Below are positions 1-11,971 of a stretch of DNA of 64,000 nucleotides, one piece after another. The stretch's first letter is position 1. Each line of letters starts with the position of its first letter. Position numbers and translations under genes: made by a program. The DNA is taken from contig NC_043742.1 of the NCBI RefSeq assembly GCF_004337985.1, positions 4,391,259 to 4,455,258 of the forward strand. The letters run 5' to 3'. Under the pieces are notes generated by a model that made no database searches, was not told the origin of the DNA, and saw only the letters and a list, made by a program, of their open reading frames with translations. The stretch comes from Pyricularia pennisetigena. Its lineage: Eukaryota; Ascomycota; Sordariomycetes; Magnaporthales; Pyriculariaceae.

Positions 1-118
1 CCCCCCAATACGCGCACCACTTGGCAGATCCTAAGGGCGTGCAATTGCAAGTCGGTGAAACGCCAGAGCGCGCAATTATCTCAATAGATGATGATTGACC
101 GCCAACGAATCTATCATC

Positions 119-3100
119 ATGGGTTCTAATCGAAAACGGACCCATTCGGCTACTATAGATTTGACTGGCGACGACGACTCGACAACGCCAAGTAAACACC
201 CTCGTAATGCGCCATCCTCAAGCGCAAGCAATTCTCGTTCCGGCGAGCCACCCTCGAGAAAGTCATTGGCCACGTCCAACCAAGCACCTTCATCGACTCA
301 GCTCTATGAGGTTGATGACCCGAACTCACGGGCACTGAATCAATCCGATAACTCTCCTGAGCTAGAGTTGTATGGCTCCCTCGGTAAGTCAAGCGTTGTC
401 TTCAATTGCTCGATGAAGTATTGTATGGTTTATGAATGCCGCGATCGCTAATTGATAAGTTTCTGAGTTCAAAGATGTCAAGATTGTTGGCTGTAGATAC
501 TACAATGGCATAGTGTCGCCCGGTGAGCTGACTATTTGTCGTCGAGAACCGACCAATCCGGTTTGTCAATCCACAATACTCCATAGCGACATGTATATAT
601 CACTGGCAAATAACTGACAACTCGCAAGTACGATGTAAACGCCATCCGAGTGGACAACGTCCAAGGGGTCCAGATTGGCCATTTCCCCCGCAAAATCGTT
701 GAGAAGTTGGCACCTTATGTCGTAGGTCCTGGCCATCTACAAATACCCCCCGAAATAACGTGGCTCACAAGATTTAACTCTGAGGTACTCCGGTATAACT
801 GACATTGTTATCAGGACGCAAACGAGATCGCCATTGAAGCCAAAATAATGGGCGAAAAAGCCACATTTGATTGCCCTGCAAAGATATTCATTTTCGGCAC
901 CAGTGAGCCGCTGGCCAGGGCACAACTTGAAACCAGGCTCAAGAACGACAAGCTCGTAAACGCTACGCAACTCAAGCAGACCAAGCGCGAGTCTGAGCTC
1001 CGTCGTCTTCCTTTGGAGATTACGGGCACTTCAACACAGTCACTAAAGAACATGCGACCGGGACAGCAAAATCCACAGGAAGCCATGGAGAAACTCATCG
1101 GGCAAAGCCAAGTGATAAAGGCAAGATCCGGTGATGATCTGGTGAAGAGCTTCGCAATGAACGAGGAGGCACTGTCCGCTTTGCCTTGTACAGATCAGCC
1201 GCAGGGGCTCAAGTCTCAACTTTTGCCTTATCAGCTGCAAGGTCTTGCGTGGTTGACCAAGAAAGAGAATCCTGAATTCCCTGAACAGGGCTCGGACGAT
1301 AACACACAGCTTTGGAAAGTTGATGCCAGAGGTCGCTACAGGAACCTTGCCACTGAATTTACGACTGCTAAGGCCCCCAAGCTCATAAGCGGCGGCATAC
1401 TCGCAGACGACATGGGCCTCGGCAAAACGCTACAGATAATCAGTCTTATTCTGACAGGAGGCTCCGGCCCGACCCTTATCGGTAAGATACCATTGCCGAA
1501 ATCCATCAGCAAATCGCGACGCAGCAGGCTCACTCACGTGTTGATAACCATTAGTGGCGCCCATGACAGTTATGTCGAATTGGAGCCAGCAAATCAAGAA
1601 CCATGTGTATGAAAATGCACGACCAAGCGTCTATGTTCACCACGGTTCTTCACGATGCAAAGATCCAAAGGAGGTGGGAAGTCATGGTGTGGTCATCACG
1701 ACGTACGGAACAATGACCAGTGAGCGTCATAACGGCCCTCTGTGCAAAGTTCAATGGCGAAGAGTAGTGCTGGACGAAGGTCACACAATCCGCAATTCCA
1801 CCACACAAACTGCGGAAGCTGCTTGCGAGCTGAAAGCCACTTCGAGATGGGTTCTCTCAGGCACTCCTATCGTCAACAGTATCCTCGACCTCCATTCGCT
1901 GCTCAAATTCTTGAAGATCACGGGTGGCTTGGAGTCGTTGGAAGTATTCCGTTCCGTCATTCAGAGAGGGCTTTCCTTCGGAGACTCTCGAGCAGAGAGC
2001 CTCCTACAAGCCTTGATGGGAGACCTTTGCCTGAGGCGCAACAAGAATATGAAGTTTGTGGATCTCAAGCTGCCGCCAAAGACTCACTACGTGCATCGCA
2101 TCACATTTACAGATGCCGAGCAAAAGAAGTACGATGCAGTCTTGTCTGAGGCCAAGGGTGTACTGGACGACATCCGCAAGAACCCACGGACAAGTCAGAA
2201 TGGCGGATTCACCAGTGTGCTGGAACGACTTCTTAGACTGAGGCAAATGTGTTGCCATTGGACACTGTGCAAAGGGCGTGTCAAAGACGTGTTATCACTA
2301 CTCGAAGAACAAAAAGTGGTCGACCTTACACCAGAGAATCGGCAGATTCTTGAAGAAGCCCTCCGCCTGCTCGTGGAGAGCCAAGATGATTGTGCAGTAT
2401 GCCTAGACACGCTTGATGATCCAGTCATTACACACTGTAAACATGCGTTTTGCAGAAAATGCATTATGCAAGTCGTCGGCGTTCAGCACAAGTGCCCACT
2501 GTGCAGGACAGAGCTCAGCGAGGACAAGCTCGTCGAGCCAGCCAAGGAAGATGTCGACAGCTCTGTTCAGGTAGATGATTTTGATGAACTTGCCGGCTCC
2601 TCGAAAACAGATGCACTGCTCAAGATTCTTGACGGCACGCTACTGAAGAACCCTTCATCAAAAGTAATCATCTTTTCACAATGGACTTCTTTCCTGAACG
2701 TTATACAGCAGCAGCTAGGGCATACCACCTATGGATATGCTCGGATTGATGGCACCATGAAGCCAGCGGCCCGTGATGATGCCATGAAGAAGCTTGAGAC
2801 AGATCCAGACACACGTATCCTACTTGCAAGCTTGGGAGTGTGCAGTGTTGGGCTAAACCTCGTGGCAGCAGACACGGTTATTCTAGCAGACTCTTGGTGG
2901 GCTCCTGCTATCGAGGATCAAGCTATCGATCGAGTGCACAGGTTAGGGCAGACTCGAGCCACAACAGTATGGCGGCTCGTCATGGAGGGCACCGTTGAGG
3001 AGCGCGTGCTCGATATTCAGGCCGAGAAGCGAGATCTCGTCAGCAAGGCCTTTCAGGAGAAAGGGAAGAAGACAAAAGCCAAGGAAACACGCATGGCCGA

Positions 3101-3122
3101 CATAATGAGGCTTCTCGGCTGA
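119..3122 (+). CDS. Rad5/HLTF-type SNF2 ATPase with HIRAN and RING domains
   Basis: Nuclear DNA translocase and probable E3 ubiquitin ligase of the Rad5/HLTF/Rad16 group, which acts in post-replication repair and fork remodelling. Five exons: 119-383, 475-560, 629-721, 815-1481, 1555-3122, giving 892 aa. Seen in order: a possible SUMO-interacting motif (IDLTGDDD) near residue 10; a HIRAN domain about 88-165 (VGCRYYNG, REPTNPYDVNAIRVDN); SNF2 motif I (LADDMGLGKT, about 343); motif II DEGH (about 444); a C3HC4 RING (CAVCLDTL to CPLC, about 650-685) set between the two helicase lobes; and helicase motifs V-VI (GLNLVAAD, DRVHRLGQTR, about 800-830). The RING inserted inside the SNF2 core together with an upstream HIRAN domain is the Rad5/HLTF signature. 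The ATG at 119 is the first in frame. Orthology to Rad5 itself, rather than to another fungal paralogue, is not settled. Confidence 0.92.
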
Positions 3123-4132
3123 TTCATGACGTAATGCCATACAGTGACTATTTCGTGGTTCTGCCTACCATTACAATCTGACTCATCCATATCGTTGACA
3201 TCTTGGGGTTGTCAGATATTGCCATACTAGCTTCTCCATGTGGCATATACTCTTGGAACGCAGGGACTTGATTTATGAGGGCGCGAACCAACACCCCACG
3301 CAGGATCTACCTTCAAGGAGAGAAAGATGAGTGAATCCATACTTCTATATGAATTGGAACTGTCTCAGCATCTTTGGTCGTTTTTGCTTCTGCTTGAATT
3401 GATAGGGATGGTCTCAAAGACATGAGGAATACATTATTTCCGCATGTTATTAATATCAAGTTGAGAAAGTTAACGTGATGTAACAAGTCTCCAAGGCCTG
3501 CATTTAGAAGTGAACCCCTTGCCAGACCATGTGTATTTGCTAGGGCAGATCAAAACAACTATAGATATATCTACTGTTGGCCTGCAAAGACTTGTATGGT
3601 AGCCGTGGGAATGGGAATGTACCGCGTCAAAAGGTTGAGGATATCTTAAAACTGTGTCTAATCTCTTCAAGAATCGAAAGGCGTCTATGAGGTTACTGCC
3701 TGTATCTGCAGGCTTGATGCCAGAGGTTGCACAACAGACGGCTGTTCCTAATATGGGACGATGGATCGTACGGGATAGACTCCGCAGAGAATATGTGATG
3801 TTGGTGTTAGAGATTGTAGGGCAACCTTACTGATGCCTTGTATAGAACAAAGACATCCGACGAATACGCGTGGAAGTTCGGGGCTTCGGCATCTCAAGAG
3901 CCTTTGGGAACTAATTCCTGGATGGCCTGCCAGGTCAAACAAGCAACGAGAGGCCATTAGCTTTTGCTGCGAGTCAACAGCAAGGCAAGTTAAGACGACA
4001 TGCCTACCTACGTGACTAGGACGGTGTGTTTTTCTTTTCTTTTCTTTTTTTTTTGTTGTCATCGCACCAACGACGCTTTTGGCGGCTGCATGTGTCCGAA
4101 AAAATACAAGGGCTGTATAGCGACAACATGCA
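3123..4132. other. Intergenic region, no gene seen
   Basis: About 1 kb between the SNF2 gene and the rhodopsin-domain gene. It should hold the 3-prime UTR of the first and the promoter of the second. A T-rich tract (about 4030-4053) lies roughly 80 nt before the next ATG, a usual place for a fungal core promoter pyrimidine run. The open frames here are short and resemble no family. Confidence 0.6.
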
Positions 4133-5970
4133 ATGGAGTCTGAGAAGAGGGAGCAGCTCAGGGTAATTGATTTTGTCTTTCTCGGCCTTGTGTGGGCCGT
4201 TGTGCCCTTGCGACTATTCGTTCGACGATGTATAATCCACAACATGGGCAAGGACGACTGGCTGATGGCAGTTCTACTTGTGAGCCCCCCACCCCCAGTA
4301 TACACACCGAGTCTCGTCTGAGAGCTTTCTGAAGACCCGATAACAGGAATTTTGCTTGCTGCTGACAAACAGTCACGCAGTTTCTGTACACGGGGTATAT
4401 CATCAACGTTGAAGTCGGCTTAGTGTTAGGGTACGGAATCCATCGAGCCGAGCTGGCTGAGTGGCAATGGCACAGCGCCTTAAAGGTGGGCGACAAGCTC
4501 CCGAACCCCAAAAACAGCAAGATGACCAGGGAATCTGCTGACGCCAGAGCCATCCACCAGTCTTACTACACAGGCGAGATGTTTTACATTGTTTGCACGT
4601 GTCTGCTGAAGATATCCTTTGGCTTCTTCCTCTTGCGCATCGCCACGGCGCCGAAAGTGATACTGACGATCAAGGTGCTCATGATCGGGACCCTGTCATT
4701 CAGCTCCGTCTACTTCATCATGGCCATATTTCAGTGTCGCCCGGTCAGCGCGTGGTGGGACGATAACCCACGCTCCGAGGAACGCTGCTGGCCCTCAGAC
4801 CTCGTGACGAGCATGACGTTCCTGGCTTCGGCCGTCAACTGCCTTGCTGACTTTTCTTTTGCGCTCCTGCCTGTCCTGGTCGTCTGGCCACTGTCGATGA
4901 GCTTGACGAGAAAAACCCTTATCGTGATTTTGATGGGAATGGGTGCCGTGTAAGTGAAAATTGGGTTTTCACATTGAGAAAAAAAAAAAAAAAAAAAAGG
5001 AAGAAGAGTTATATATTTTGTCTGACAGCGTTACTATGGAATGGACAGTGGGAGTTCTGTAACCATTGTGCGTGCGACGTTGGTGCCTGGCCTTTTGGAC
5101 GGCGAAGACTTTCTCTGTAAGAGAACCCGTTCCCATGCCTGCTTGTTACCACTACCGTCCTGACATTGGTCCGAGATACAAACCTGGAACTTGCAATATG
5201 GAGCACCGTCGAAGTGGGCACGGGCATGATAGCCGCCTCCTTGGCATGCCTCCGGCCGCTCATCCAAACCCTCCGACACATGTGGGGTGGCAGCGGCCAG
5301 GGACCGTCTAGCCGCTGGTGGCAGCTGCGAGCAAACCGTCGCCGCCAGCGCACCGGCCGAAATTTTCGGCCTGCTGCTCAGGATGTTACTGAAACTGGGA
5401 CGTGGGGCTACAACACTGCGATCAACTCGGCGTCCGGAGGCTCTGGGGAAACCAGAGGGAGGGGCTCAGCAGGCGACGCTAGGAGACGGCATGGAGGAGA
5501 GACTTCGTGGTTGCAAAAGGTGCTGCAGATTTCAGCCATAACCACGTCGAGCATTTCAACCTTTACACACCGCGGTAGGGAGGCGCACAATGACGGCACT
5601 GACAACATATCATTAGCGGAAAACGGGGTTGCTGTCACTGCCACTGCCACTGCCACTGCCGTTATCGATGGGGATACTCGTGCTGCCCTGGACAGGGATC
5701 CAGGGGTTCAGTCACTACCTCGCATATCCCAGGAAGACTCTGCTGTCCAAATACCAACAGAAGATCAAGATCAGGTGAGCCTGTTTTTATGTTGCCGGGG
5801 CCTTGAGCGAACAAGACAAGCCAAACAAAGAGCCTCAAAAAGCTGACACACCGGCTTCTGTGCATGCATTACGCACACAGGGACTGTACGAGCGTGTCGA
5901 GAGAACATTGTCTCGAACGAGATCCAGTTCCTCAATCCCACCAAGGGGCCAGCACACGGGAAGTGATTAG
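4133..5970 (+). CDS. Rhodopsin-domain integral membrane protein (PTH11-like, no CFEM)
   Basis: Seven-helix plasma-membrane protein of the fungal rhodopsin domain family (PTH11-related; ligands mostly unknown). Exons 4133-4279, 4381-4949, 5049-5116, 5176-5774 and 5881-5970 give 490 aa. Family marks: an N-terminal helix followed by an RxFVRR-type loop and GKDDWLM; SYYTGEMFYIVCTCLLKIS; a FQCRPVSAWWD loop; a CW...DLVTS segment; DLPVLVVWPL-like helix 6 (here ALLPVLVVWPL); and AIWSTVEVGTGMIAASLACLRPL, the usual last-helix signature. The cytosolic tail is Ser/Thr/Gly-rich. There is no Cys-rich CFEM domain at the N-terminus. The second intron contains an A20 run (4979-4998). The last intron (5775-5880) is inferred from a good donor and acceptor; without it the protein ends at 5846. 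Role is unknown; relatives are often called GPCR-like. Confidence 0.85.
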
Positions 5971-7001
5971 TGATTAGTTGCCGGTCATGGGCCCGAAAGT
6001 ATTGAAAATGCAAGGCAAAGTGAATGGCAATGCTAATGGTGCATTCTTTGTTTTTTCCTGGCTTGGCATGGAGGGAGGGCAGTCTGGTTGCCCCAGGACA
6101 AGAGAGACAAAGACATAGTGGTGGATCCCAGGCCGCCGAGGCTCGGCTCGACGCCGCGAATTGTTGATAATACAGATTGATTGATAGCATGAAATGTCTT
6201 CTCCTTGTTTTAGACAAAAAAAAAAAAAAATCACTCGCCAGGGAGGTGCGGTCAATCAAGCAAGGGGTTTTGTCACAGAGCGGAAGCGAGTGCGTGCCCA
6301 TGTTAACTCATGATGACTCCAGGGTAAGTGGGCGTTCGATGAAGATTAACTTGATCAAAGCCAACCCGAACATCATTCAAAAACCAAAACTTTGGGTTGC
6401 CCAGTGAAATTCTGTTTTCGCTCAGATAATATTCCATGATTCTGGAAAGATTCAGAGCAAATCGAATTCAATAATGGATTCCACGAAATAAACTATAAAT
6501 ATCTGTCTTGCCTATATCTGAATGTCGCACTTCATATTATAGTGCCCGATTTTCGATTGCAACATCGGAATCGCGCACAATTGGTGAGGCGCGGCTGTCG
6601 GTGCCGATACCCACCCACGTGCAATCACGCAATGGCACCAGAAGCAATGGCTTCATTATTGGGGACATGAACTCTTCGACATGGGGGCAACTTTGACTAC
6701 ATTTCATCTTTTCAGTGCCTTTTTGATCTTCAGAGACGAACTTTGTCATTCCAAATCGTATTGCGCTTCCTATGGGTGTGTTGATACCCGATGGCTCTTA
6801 CAAATTGCAGGCTCAGGGTATCAAGACTCTCTTTCACCAGGCAGCATACATCTACCTCATATACATATACACCAGTTTCACAACACGACAATCATCTCCT
6901 ACATCCAGCCTCAACGGCCCGTTCCATACTACCGACCGCAAGTCCGGATCCCCAACATTGAGCCGAATGCTTCGGTCATTCACTCCAACCCATCTAGATG
7001 C
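5971..7001. other. Convergent intergenic region, no gene seen
   Basis: About 1 kb between the 3-prime ends of the rhodopsin-domain gene and the cysteine dioxygenase gene. It has a 14-nt A run near 6217-6230. Open frames reaching into 7.1-7.3 kb on the plus strand run antisense to the dioxygenase exons and look like chance. Confidence 0.55.
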
Positions 7002-7830
7002 CTATTCGAGGCGTTTACCATACTCGGAAAAGTTTGGGCATTTCTTGATATGGCTGCTCTTGCCCGTCGACTCGTTGAAGATGTTGCAACCACCCTTGGC
7101 AACGTTGGGTGGTGTGTACACTATTTCGACAGTTAACAAAAAGCCGCAAAGACGCCCGTCGAGCGCAGCCTCAATCGCCTACACAAAGCAACAAGCAGTC
7201 GACACTTACGGTGCAAGGATACAGCGAAGTCGCTGCCCTTGTTCCAGACACGGTGGACACCCAGCTCGTCTGCCATGTACGCCACCTTGTTCTCCTTATA
7301 TGTCTTTTCAGATATGACCTTCATCGGCTGCTCGACATTCGGCTCCGGGAAGGCATATCGGGTCTCGGTTAATTCGCCCTTGAGGATCTTCATTAGGCAA
7401 TGAGCATTGCCGTGGTCGTGGATTGGGCTTCCTTTGCCAGGACTCCAGACAAGAACGAGCTGTTCGATTGAGAAGACGGGGAGGCTCGTCAGCTCCGGGG
7501 CGCCACTACATGTGGAAAGAATTGACAAATCCAACTTACCAAGTTGCTCTTCCCATTACCTTCATCGACGAGGTTACGAGTGTAGCCTCTAGACTTGTCC
7601 CCCATCGCATATTTTTGCCAGCCGAACTCATCGGCCTTGTATTCTTCCATCAGCCACTTGAGGTAGTCGACATCGACATCATCTGAAGTTAAGCCTGAGG
7701 AAGGACCAAGACCGTCTTTCAGGTCCAGCACTAGATCACCAAAAGTCTTTGGTGGGCAGAGCTGTGGGCTGAGTAGTTCCTGCGCCAATTCAGTAAAGGC
7801 AGGAGCGTGGATAGTTTGAACAGCAGACAT
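7002..7830 (-). CDS. CDO1: Cysteine dioxygenase
   Basis: Non-haem iron enzyme that oxidises cysteine to cysteine sulfinate with O2, in cytosolic sulfur amino-acid catabolism. Exons (minus strand) 7830-7540, 7459-7210 and 7120-7002 give 219 aa, a normal length. The cupin motif [11 protein letters not shown] supplies the iron ligands His111 and His113, and LGVHRV supplies His166. Cys118 and Tyr182 (in HLYTPP) sit where the mammalian enzyme forms its Cys-Tyr cross-link, so both partners are present. The C-terminus [13 protein letters not shown] is typical of fungal members. Splice joins were fixed by phase: the Leu181 codon is split between exons 2 and 3. The neighbours (rhodopsin-domain protein, TYW1) are unrelated in function. 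Confidence 0.94.
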
Positions 7831-9646
7831 ATTTGGTGGGTTATTTTCGAGTGAGAATCTGGATAGCTTTGCTACGGCCTCAAATGGTATTCAATTCTGA
7901 TTGATGGTGCACTAAGGAGTTTGGTATGGATAAAACTTGAGGATTGTTGACAAGAAGAAGACAAGAATGACTGTTTCTACTGACAATCGGATAATCAGCT
8001 CTGTACAGATATGCTGCAGCAAAGTTGCGGTGTCTCGCCTGGACTCGCCTGACCTCCCATCGGCCCGTATTTGTCAAGTGCGGTGCGAACACGGCGGAAC
8101 CAATTTTTGGCGGTGGGGCAGGTCCCGTGCAGAGTAAACAGGGCCTACCTACATACGAAGCCTTTCGACGATACATCCTTGCGACCCAACAAAGGCAGTT
8201 TGGCAACAAATCAAAACGCTTAACCGGTGCAATTACTCTGGGTTCCCAAAATCTTGGAGCTCAAAGGCACTTACTTGCTTGTGCCTCGTCTGGAAGGCCG
8301 TGGAAGAGCTGAACAACATGGGCATTTTCGGGCGGGGAAAACCAGCTTGGAATTACCACAGAAGCAACATGACGGAACCTGCGACGAATCGAAAATGACA
8401 AAACTGGCAGCATGAAGTAAGAGGCTATCGTCGGCTGCTTGCGGTTGCAGACTTGCCCATACCTACATCCCGAGGCGTGTCTCTGAATATGCAACCTGAG
8501 TCGCAGCGCGCCGTTGTGCATTTCTTGTTTCCTGCTCACCAATTCTATTTATGTCCATACGCTTGTCAGGTTCACGACTCTGTCAAAGCCCCAGATAACA
8601 GTCAGCAGCGACAGGTCAGATCCCTGCATACATTGCGCATACGTCAAAGAAGATACTTTAGAGGCAGTGTGGAAACTGGCGCTATAACCGGTCATTCCGA
8701 GGGCTCAATTGCCAAGTCCACAGTCCGTTGATTTAGCGGCAAACCGTTTCTTGGACAATCACAGGCCGCCACCACAAGCCATTACCTAATATAAAGGAGA
8801 CCTGAGGGCATCTTTTACCTAGATATTCGCATTCAAATCTGTACGTAGAGCAGCGAATGGGGCCTGAGTGGTTATCGGGGTTCTCGTAATCTTCTTTGGC
8901 TCGGAGAGTGCGCTTGGTTTTGACAAATGGGTTGAGTCAGTGCACAATAAAATGATCAATCTAGCCCATAACGTCAATAAACATCATGCTCAGGATGCCA
9001 CACAAGTGGATAGCGTCGCAAGCATACAATTTCCACAGTTGTTGTAATCGTTTCATGAAAGTTGCCCATGATTAGCCGGGCATGGTATTCTGAGAACCAA
9101 CCCACCTACGCAGTATATGTTGTCAGAAGCATCAGTGGGAGAATCGATGGGTCCGGTTTCAGGACCTCTAAATTACGAATTACGAAGTAATTTATAGTCC
9201 TCCATCTAACCAGGACTCTAATGTCAGTGTGACCACAGTTCCAACCCAATTGTAGTCCTGTTGGCCCCTGATCCCCTCTGTGGGCCCTCTCTGCGCGCCG
9301 CAAAAGCTTACCTACAGCACTATGGCGCGCGATCCAGTGCGGGGTCGATGAGTAGCAAGCTCCAACTGGATTGAAGGGGGAAAAAATTACATTTTTAGTC
9401 ACATAGGTACAACGAGTTACCTTGGTTGTACCCATCCTCGTACTATAGCCGTTATCTCGAAAGACTGCGGTGCAAAAGGATACCACGCAGTCAAAACCTG
9501 CTGCGAGATTTTGGCCCCGTCCATTATGTCGCACCCGTTGGGGACGACGAGCTCGCTGGGAGATCTCCCATCGCGTAAGTGCTACAAGCGCCACTGACCC
9601 TAAGCTCTTCTTCACATCTCTAATCGAACCAAAAAAAATATGGCAT
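7831..9646. other. Intergenic region, no supportable gene
   Basis: About 1.8 kb between the divergently transcribed cysteine dioxygenase and TYW1 genes. A TATAAAGG-like word near 8790 is not followed by a useful open frame. A GTAAGT donor near 9576 and a branch-like CTGAC just before TYW1 suggest a 5-prime UTR intron of TYW1, but the acceptor is unclear. The 169-aa minus-strand frame at 9106-9615 resembles nothing I know. Confidence 0.5.
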
Positions 9647-11971
9647 ATGTGTATTCATGCGAGAGCAGTTGCCGTTGAGACATGGCATAGTTACAGGGTC
9701 CAAGTCATACTCTCAGTCATTGCGACATTGATCCTCCTCCGATTCTATCTTGAGCATACACATGGTCGAGACGAAAGCTCTGTGGCATTTGCCAAGAAGT
9801 TTGGAGAACAAAATGTAAAAGAGGAACCAAGCTCTGCGTCCATCGACATCCCAAAGAAATCTACGACACTCGAGAAAACCAAACCCAGCGGGCCGCGACG
9901 GATCAAAGGCGATGTTAACAAGGCCGGCAGGAACGGTGGTGCGCAAGCAGATGTAACCACGACTGGGCGAGAGATCCTGCCGCTCGTCTTCTTCTCGTCC
10001 GTCACAGGCAGGACCGATAAGGTTGCCCGTGAGTATGCAGCAAGACTAGACGAATCCCTGCGCGGCTTGCCTGCTGTGGCGGGATGTTCGTTCCGTGAGT
10101 CCAGGATTCTGGATCTGTCCGAGATTGACTATGACGAGTATTTCATCTCGGTGCCCAAGATCGGGGCTCAGAAACAAGGCGCGCGTGTGGAGCTGCTCTA
10201 CCTCCTGCTTTTGCCCAGCTTCAACATCGACACCATCAACGATACTTTTCTTGAGCATCTCCAGGAAACGCACCATGACTTCAGGATAGACACCGCACCC
10301 CTGGCCCCGATCCTGGGCTACTCTGTGTTTGGATTTGGTGATAGGGAGGGGTGGCCAACTGAGGAGGAAGGGTTCTGCTTCCAGGCCAAGGAGGTTGACA
10401 AATGGATGGCAAAGTTGACAGGGCGCAAGCGGGCTTGTCCACTTGGTATGGGAGACTCCAAGACTGATGCACAGGAGCGGTTATCAGAATGGCACGATGG
10501 TGTCGTTGACGTGCTGAGCCTTCTCGCAAAAACTGGGTCGCTGGGTGAAGGTGTGCGCGGTTCTGGGGATGCCGTTGAGAGTGAGGATGAAGGCGGTTCC
10601 GACGAGGAAGATGACGAGGTGCTCATCGAAGAGAACGAGGCGACGGAGAAACGACCCAAGAAATCAAAATCAAAAGCACTCGACGACGTGGAAGATATCG
10701 GGCGCATGCTAGACACGTCTCGTGCGAATGGCACAGCACCGCCCGTAGCTGTAGATTTCACGACATATGACAAACCTAAGGGCGGCAGTAAGAAGCAGCC
10801 AGCCATCCAGAACGTCAAAGAGATGGTGCCGAAAAGCTCCCCAACATATGCAGCGCTCACCAAACAAGGCTATGCAATTGTTGGGTCACATTCGGGCGTC
10901 AAGATTTGCCGTTGGACAAAGTCGGCTCTGAGAGGACGAGGCAGCTGCTACAAATACTCATTCTACGGCATCAACTCTCATCAGTGCATGGAGGCAACGC
11001 CGTCACTTTCATGTTCCAACAAATGCGTTTTCTGCTGGCGCCATGGGACTAATCCCGTCGGCACGACCTGGCGTTGGGTCGCTGATCCCCCCGACATGAT
11101 ATTCGACGGGATCAGGGCAGGACACTATCAAAAGATCAAGATGATGCGAGGAGTGCCTGGGGTTAGGGCTGAGCGGTTTGCCGAGGCGATGCGGATTCGT
11201 CACTGCGCTCTTTCGCTTGTGGGCGAGCCCATATTCTACCCGCACATTAACGAGTTCCTTCGACTCCTACACGCCGAGCACATCTCTTCCTTCCTGGTCT
11301 GCAACGCGCAGCATCCTGACCAGCTTGCTGCTCTTGGGCACGTGACGCAGCTCTACGTGTCAATCGACGCCTCGAACAAGGATTCGCTGCGTCGTATTGA
11401 CAGGCCGCTACATCGCGACTTTTGGGAGCGCCTGCAGCGTTGCCTGGATATCCTACGCGAGAAGAGGTTCCGACAGCGTACTGTGTTCAGATTGACTCTC
11501 GTCAAGGGTTTTAACGTCGAGGACGAAGTCGAGGGCTATGCCGATATGGTTGAAAAGGCCATGCCGTGCTTTGTGGAGGTCAAGGGTGTCACTTACTGTG
11601 GCACGTCAACATCTGCCGGCGCCGGTTTGAGCATGTCCAACGTCCCTTTTTACCATGAAGTGACGGAGTTTGTCACCGCGCTAGAAAAGTCACTTCGCAA
11701 GAGGGGTCTGGCGTACGGGCTTGCGGCAGAACACGCACACAGCTGCTGCGTGTTGCTAGCCAGCGAGCGTTTCTTGGTGGATGGAAAATGGCACACCCGC
11801 ATCGATTACGAAAAGTTTTTCCAGCTTCTGGAGGAGAAAGGACCGCACGGAGACTTCAGCCCCGAGGATTACATGGGACCCGAGACTCCGGAGTGGGCTA
11901 CATGGGGAAATGGCGGTTTCGATCCCCGTGATCAGAGGGTGGATAGAAAAGGAAGGCCTATAGAAGCATAG
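9647..11971 (+). CDS. TYW1: tRNA 4-demethylwyosine synthase (TYW1)
   Basis: Radical SAM enzyme that condenses N1-methylguanosine-37 of tRNA-Phe with a two-carbon unit from pyruvate to form the wyosine ring; TYW1 follows Trm5 in the wybutosine pathway. A single exon encodes 774 aa from the ATG at 9647. The frame is open further upstream (to about 9470) but without a usable ATG. Domains: an N-terminal membrane helix (VQVILSVIATLILLRFYL); a flavodoxin-like FMN domain from about 110 (LPLVFFSSVTGRTDK); an acidic-then-basic insert about 305-345; and the radical SAM domain with the CSNKCVFC cluster motif (Cys-x3-Cys-x2-Cys, about 455-463) followed by WRHGTNPVGT, as in eukaryotic TYW1. The membrane anchor matches the endoplasmic-reticulum type seen in fungal TYW1. 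The start codon is the least certain part. Confidence 0.93.
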   Translation: MCIHARAVAVETWHSYRVQVILSVIATLILLRFYLEHTHGRDESSVAFAKKFGEQNVKEEPSSASIDIPKKSTTLEKTKPSGPRRIKGDVNKAGRNGGAQADVTTTGREILPLVFFSSVTGRTDKVAREYAARLDESLRGLPAVAGCSFRESRILDLSEIDYDEYFISVPKIGAQKQGARVELLYLLLLPSFNIDTINDTFLEHLQETHHDFRIDTAPLAPILGYSVFGFGDREGWPTEEEGFCFQAKEVDKWMAKLTGRKRACPLGMGDSKTDAQERLSEWHDGVVDVLSLLAKTGSLGEGVRGSGDAVESEDEGGSDEEDDEVLIEENEATEKRPKKSKSKALDDVEDIGRMLDTSRANGTAPPVAVDFTTYDKPKGGSKKQPAIQNVKEMVPKSSPTYAALTKQGYAIVGSHSGVKICRWTKSALRGRGSCYKYSFYGINSHQCMEATPSLSCSNKCVFCWRHGTNPVGTTWRWVADPPDMIFDGIRAGHYQKIKMMRGVPGVRAERFAEAMRIRHCALSLVGEPIFYPHINEFLRLLHAEHISSFLVCNAQHPDQLAALGHVTQLYVSIDASNKDSLRRIDRPLHRDFWERLQRCLDILREKRFRQRTVFRLTLVKGFNVEDEVEGYADMVEKAMPCFVEVKGVTYCGTSTSAGAGLSMSNVPFYHEVTEFVTALEKSLRKRGLAYGLAAEHAHSCCVLLASERFLVDGKWHTRIDYEKFFQLLEEKGPHGDFSPEDYMGPETPEWATWGNGGFDPRDQRVDRKGRPIEA

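Noticed and set aside
3748..4368. Minus-strand open frame of 206 codons
   Set aside because: Antisense to the first exon and intron of the rhodopsin-domain gene; low-complexity Lys/Thr stretch from a T run; no family likeness.
5029..5048. Earlier acceptor for intron 2 of the rhodopsin-domain gene
   Set aside because: Using the AG at 5027-5028 leads to a stop within 12 codons; the AG at 5047-5048 keeps the conserved frame.
6772..7317. Plus-strand open frame of 181 codons
   Set aside because: Its second half is antisense to cysteine dioxygenase exons 2-3, which are supported by active-site residues and splice phase.
9106..9615. Minus-strand open frame of 169 codons upstream of TYW1
   Set aside because: Overlaps the TYW1 leader, Arg-rich with no domain, and no splice partner.
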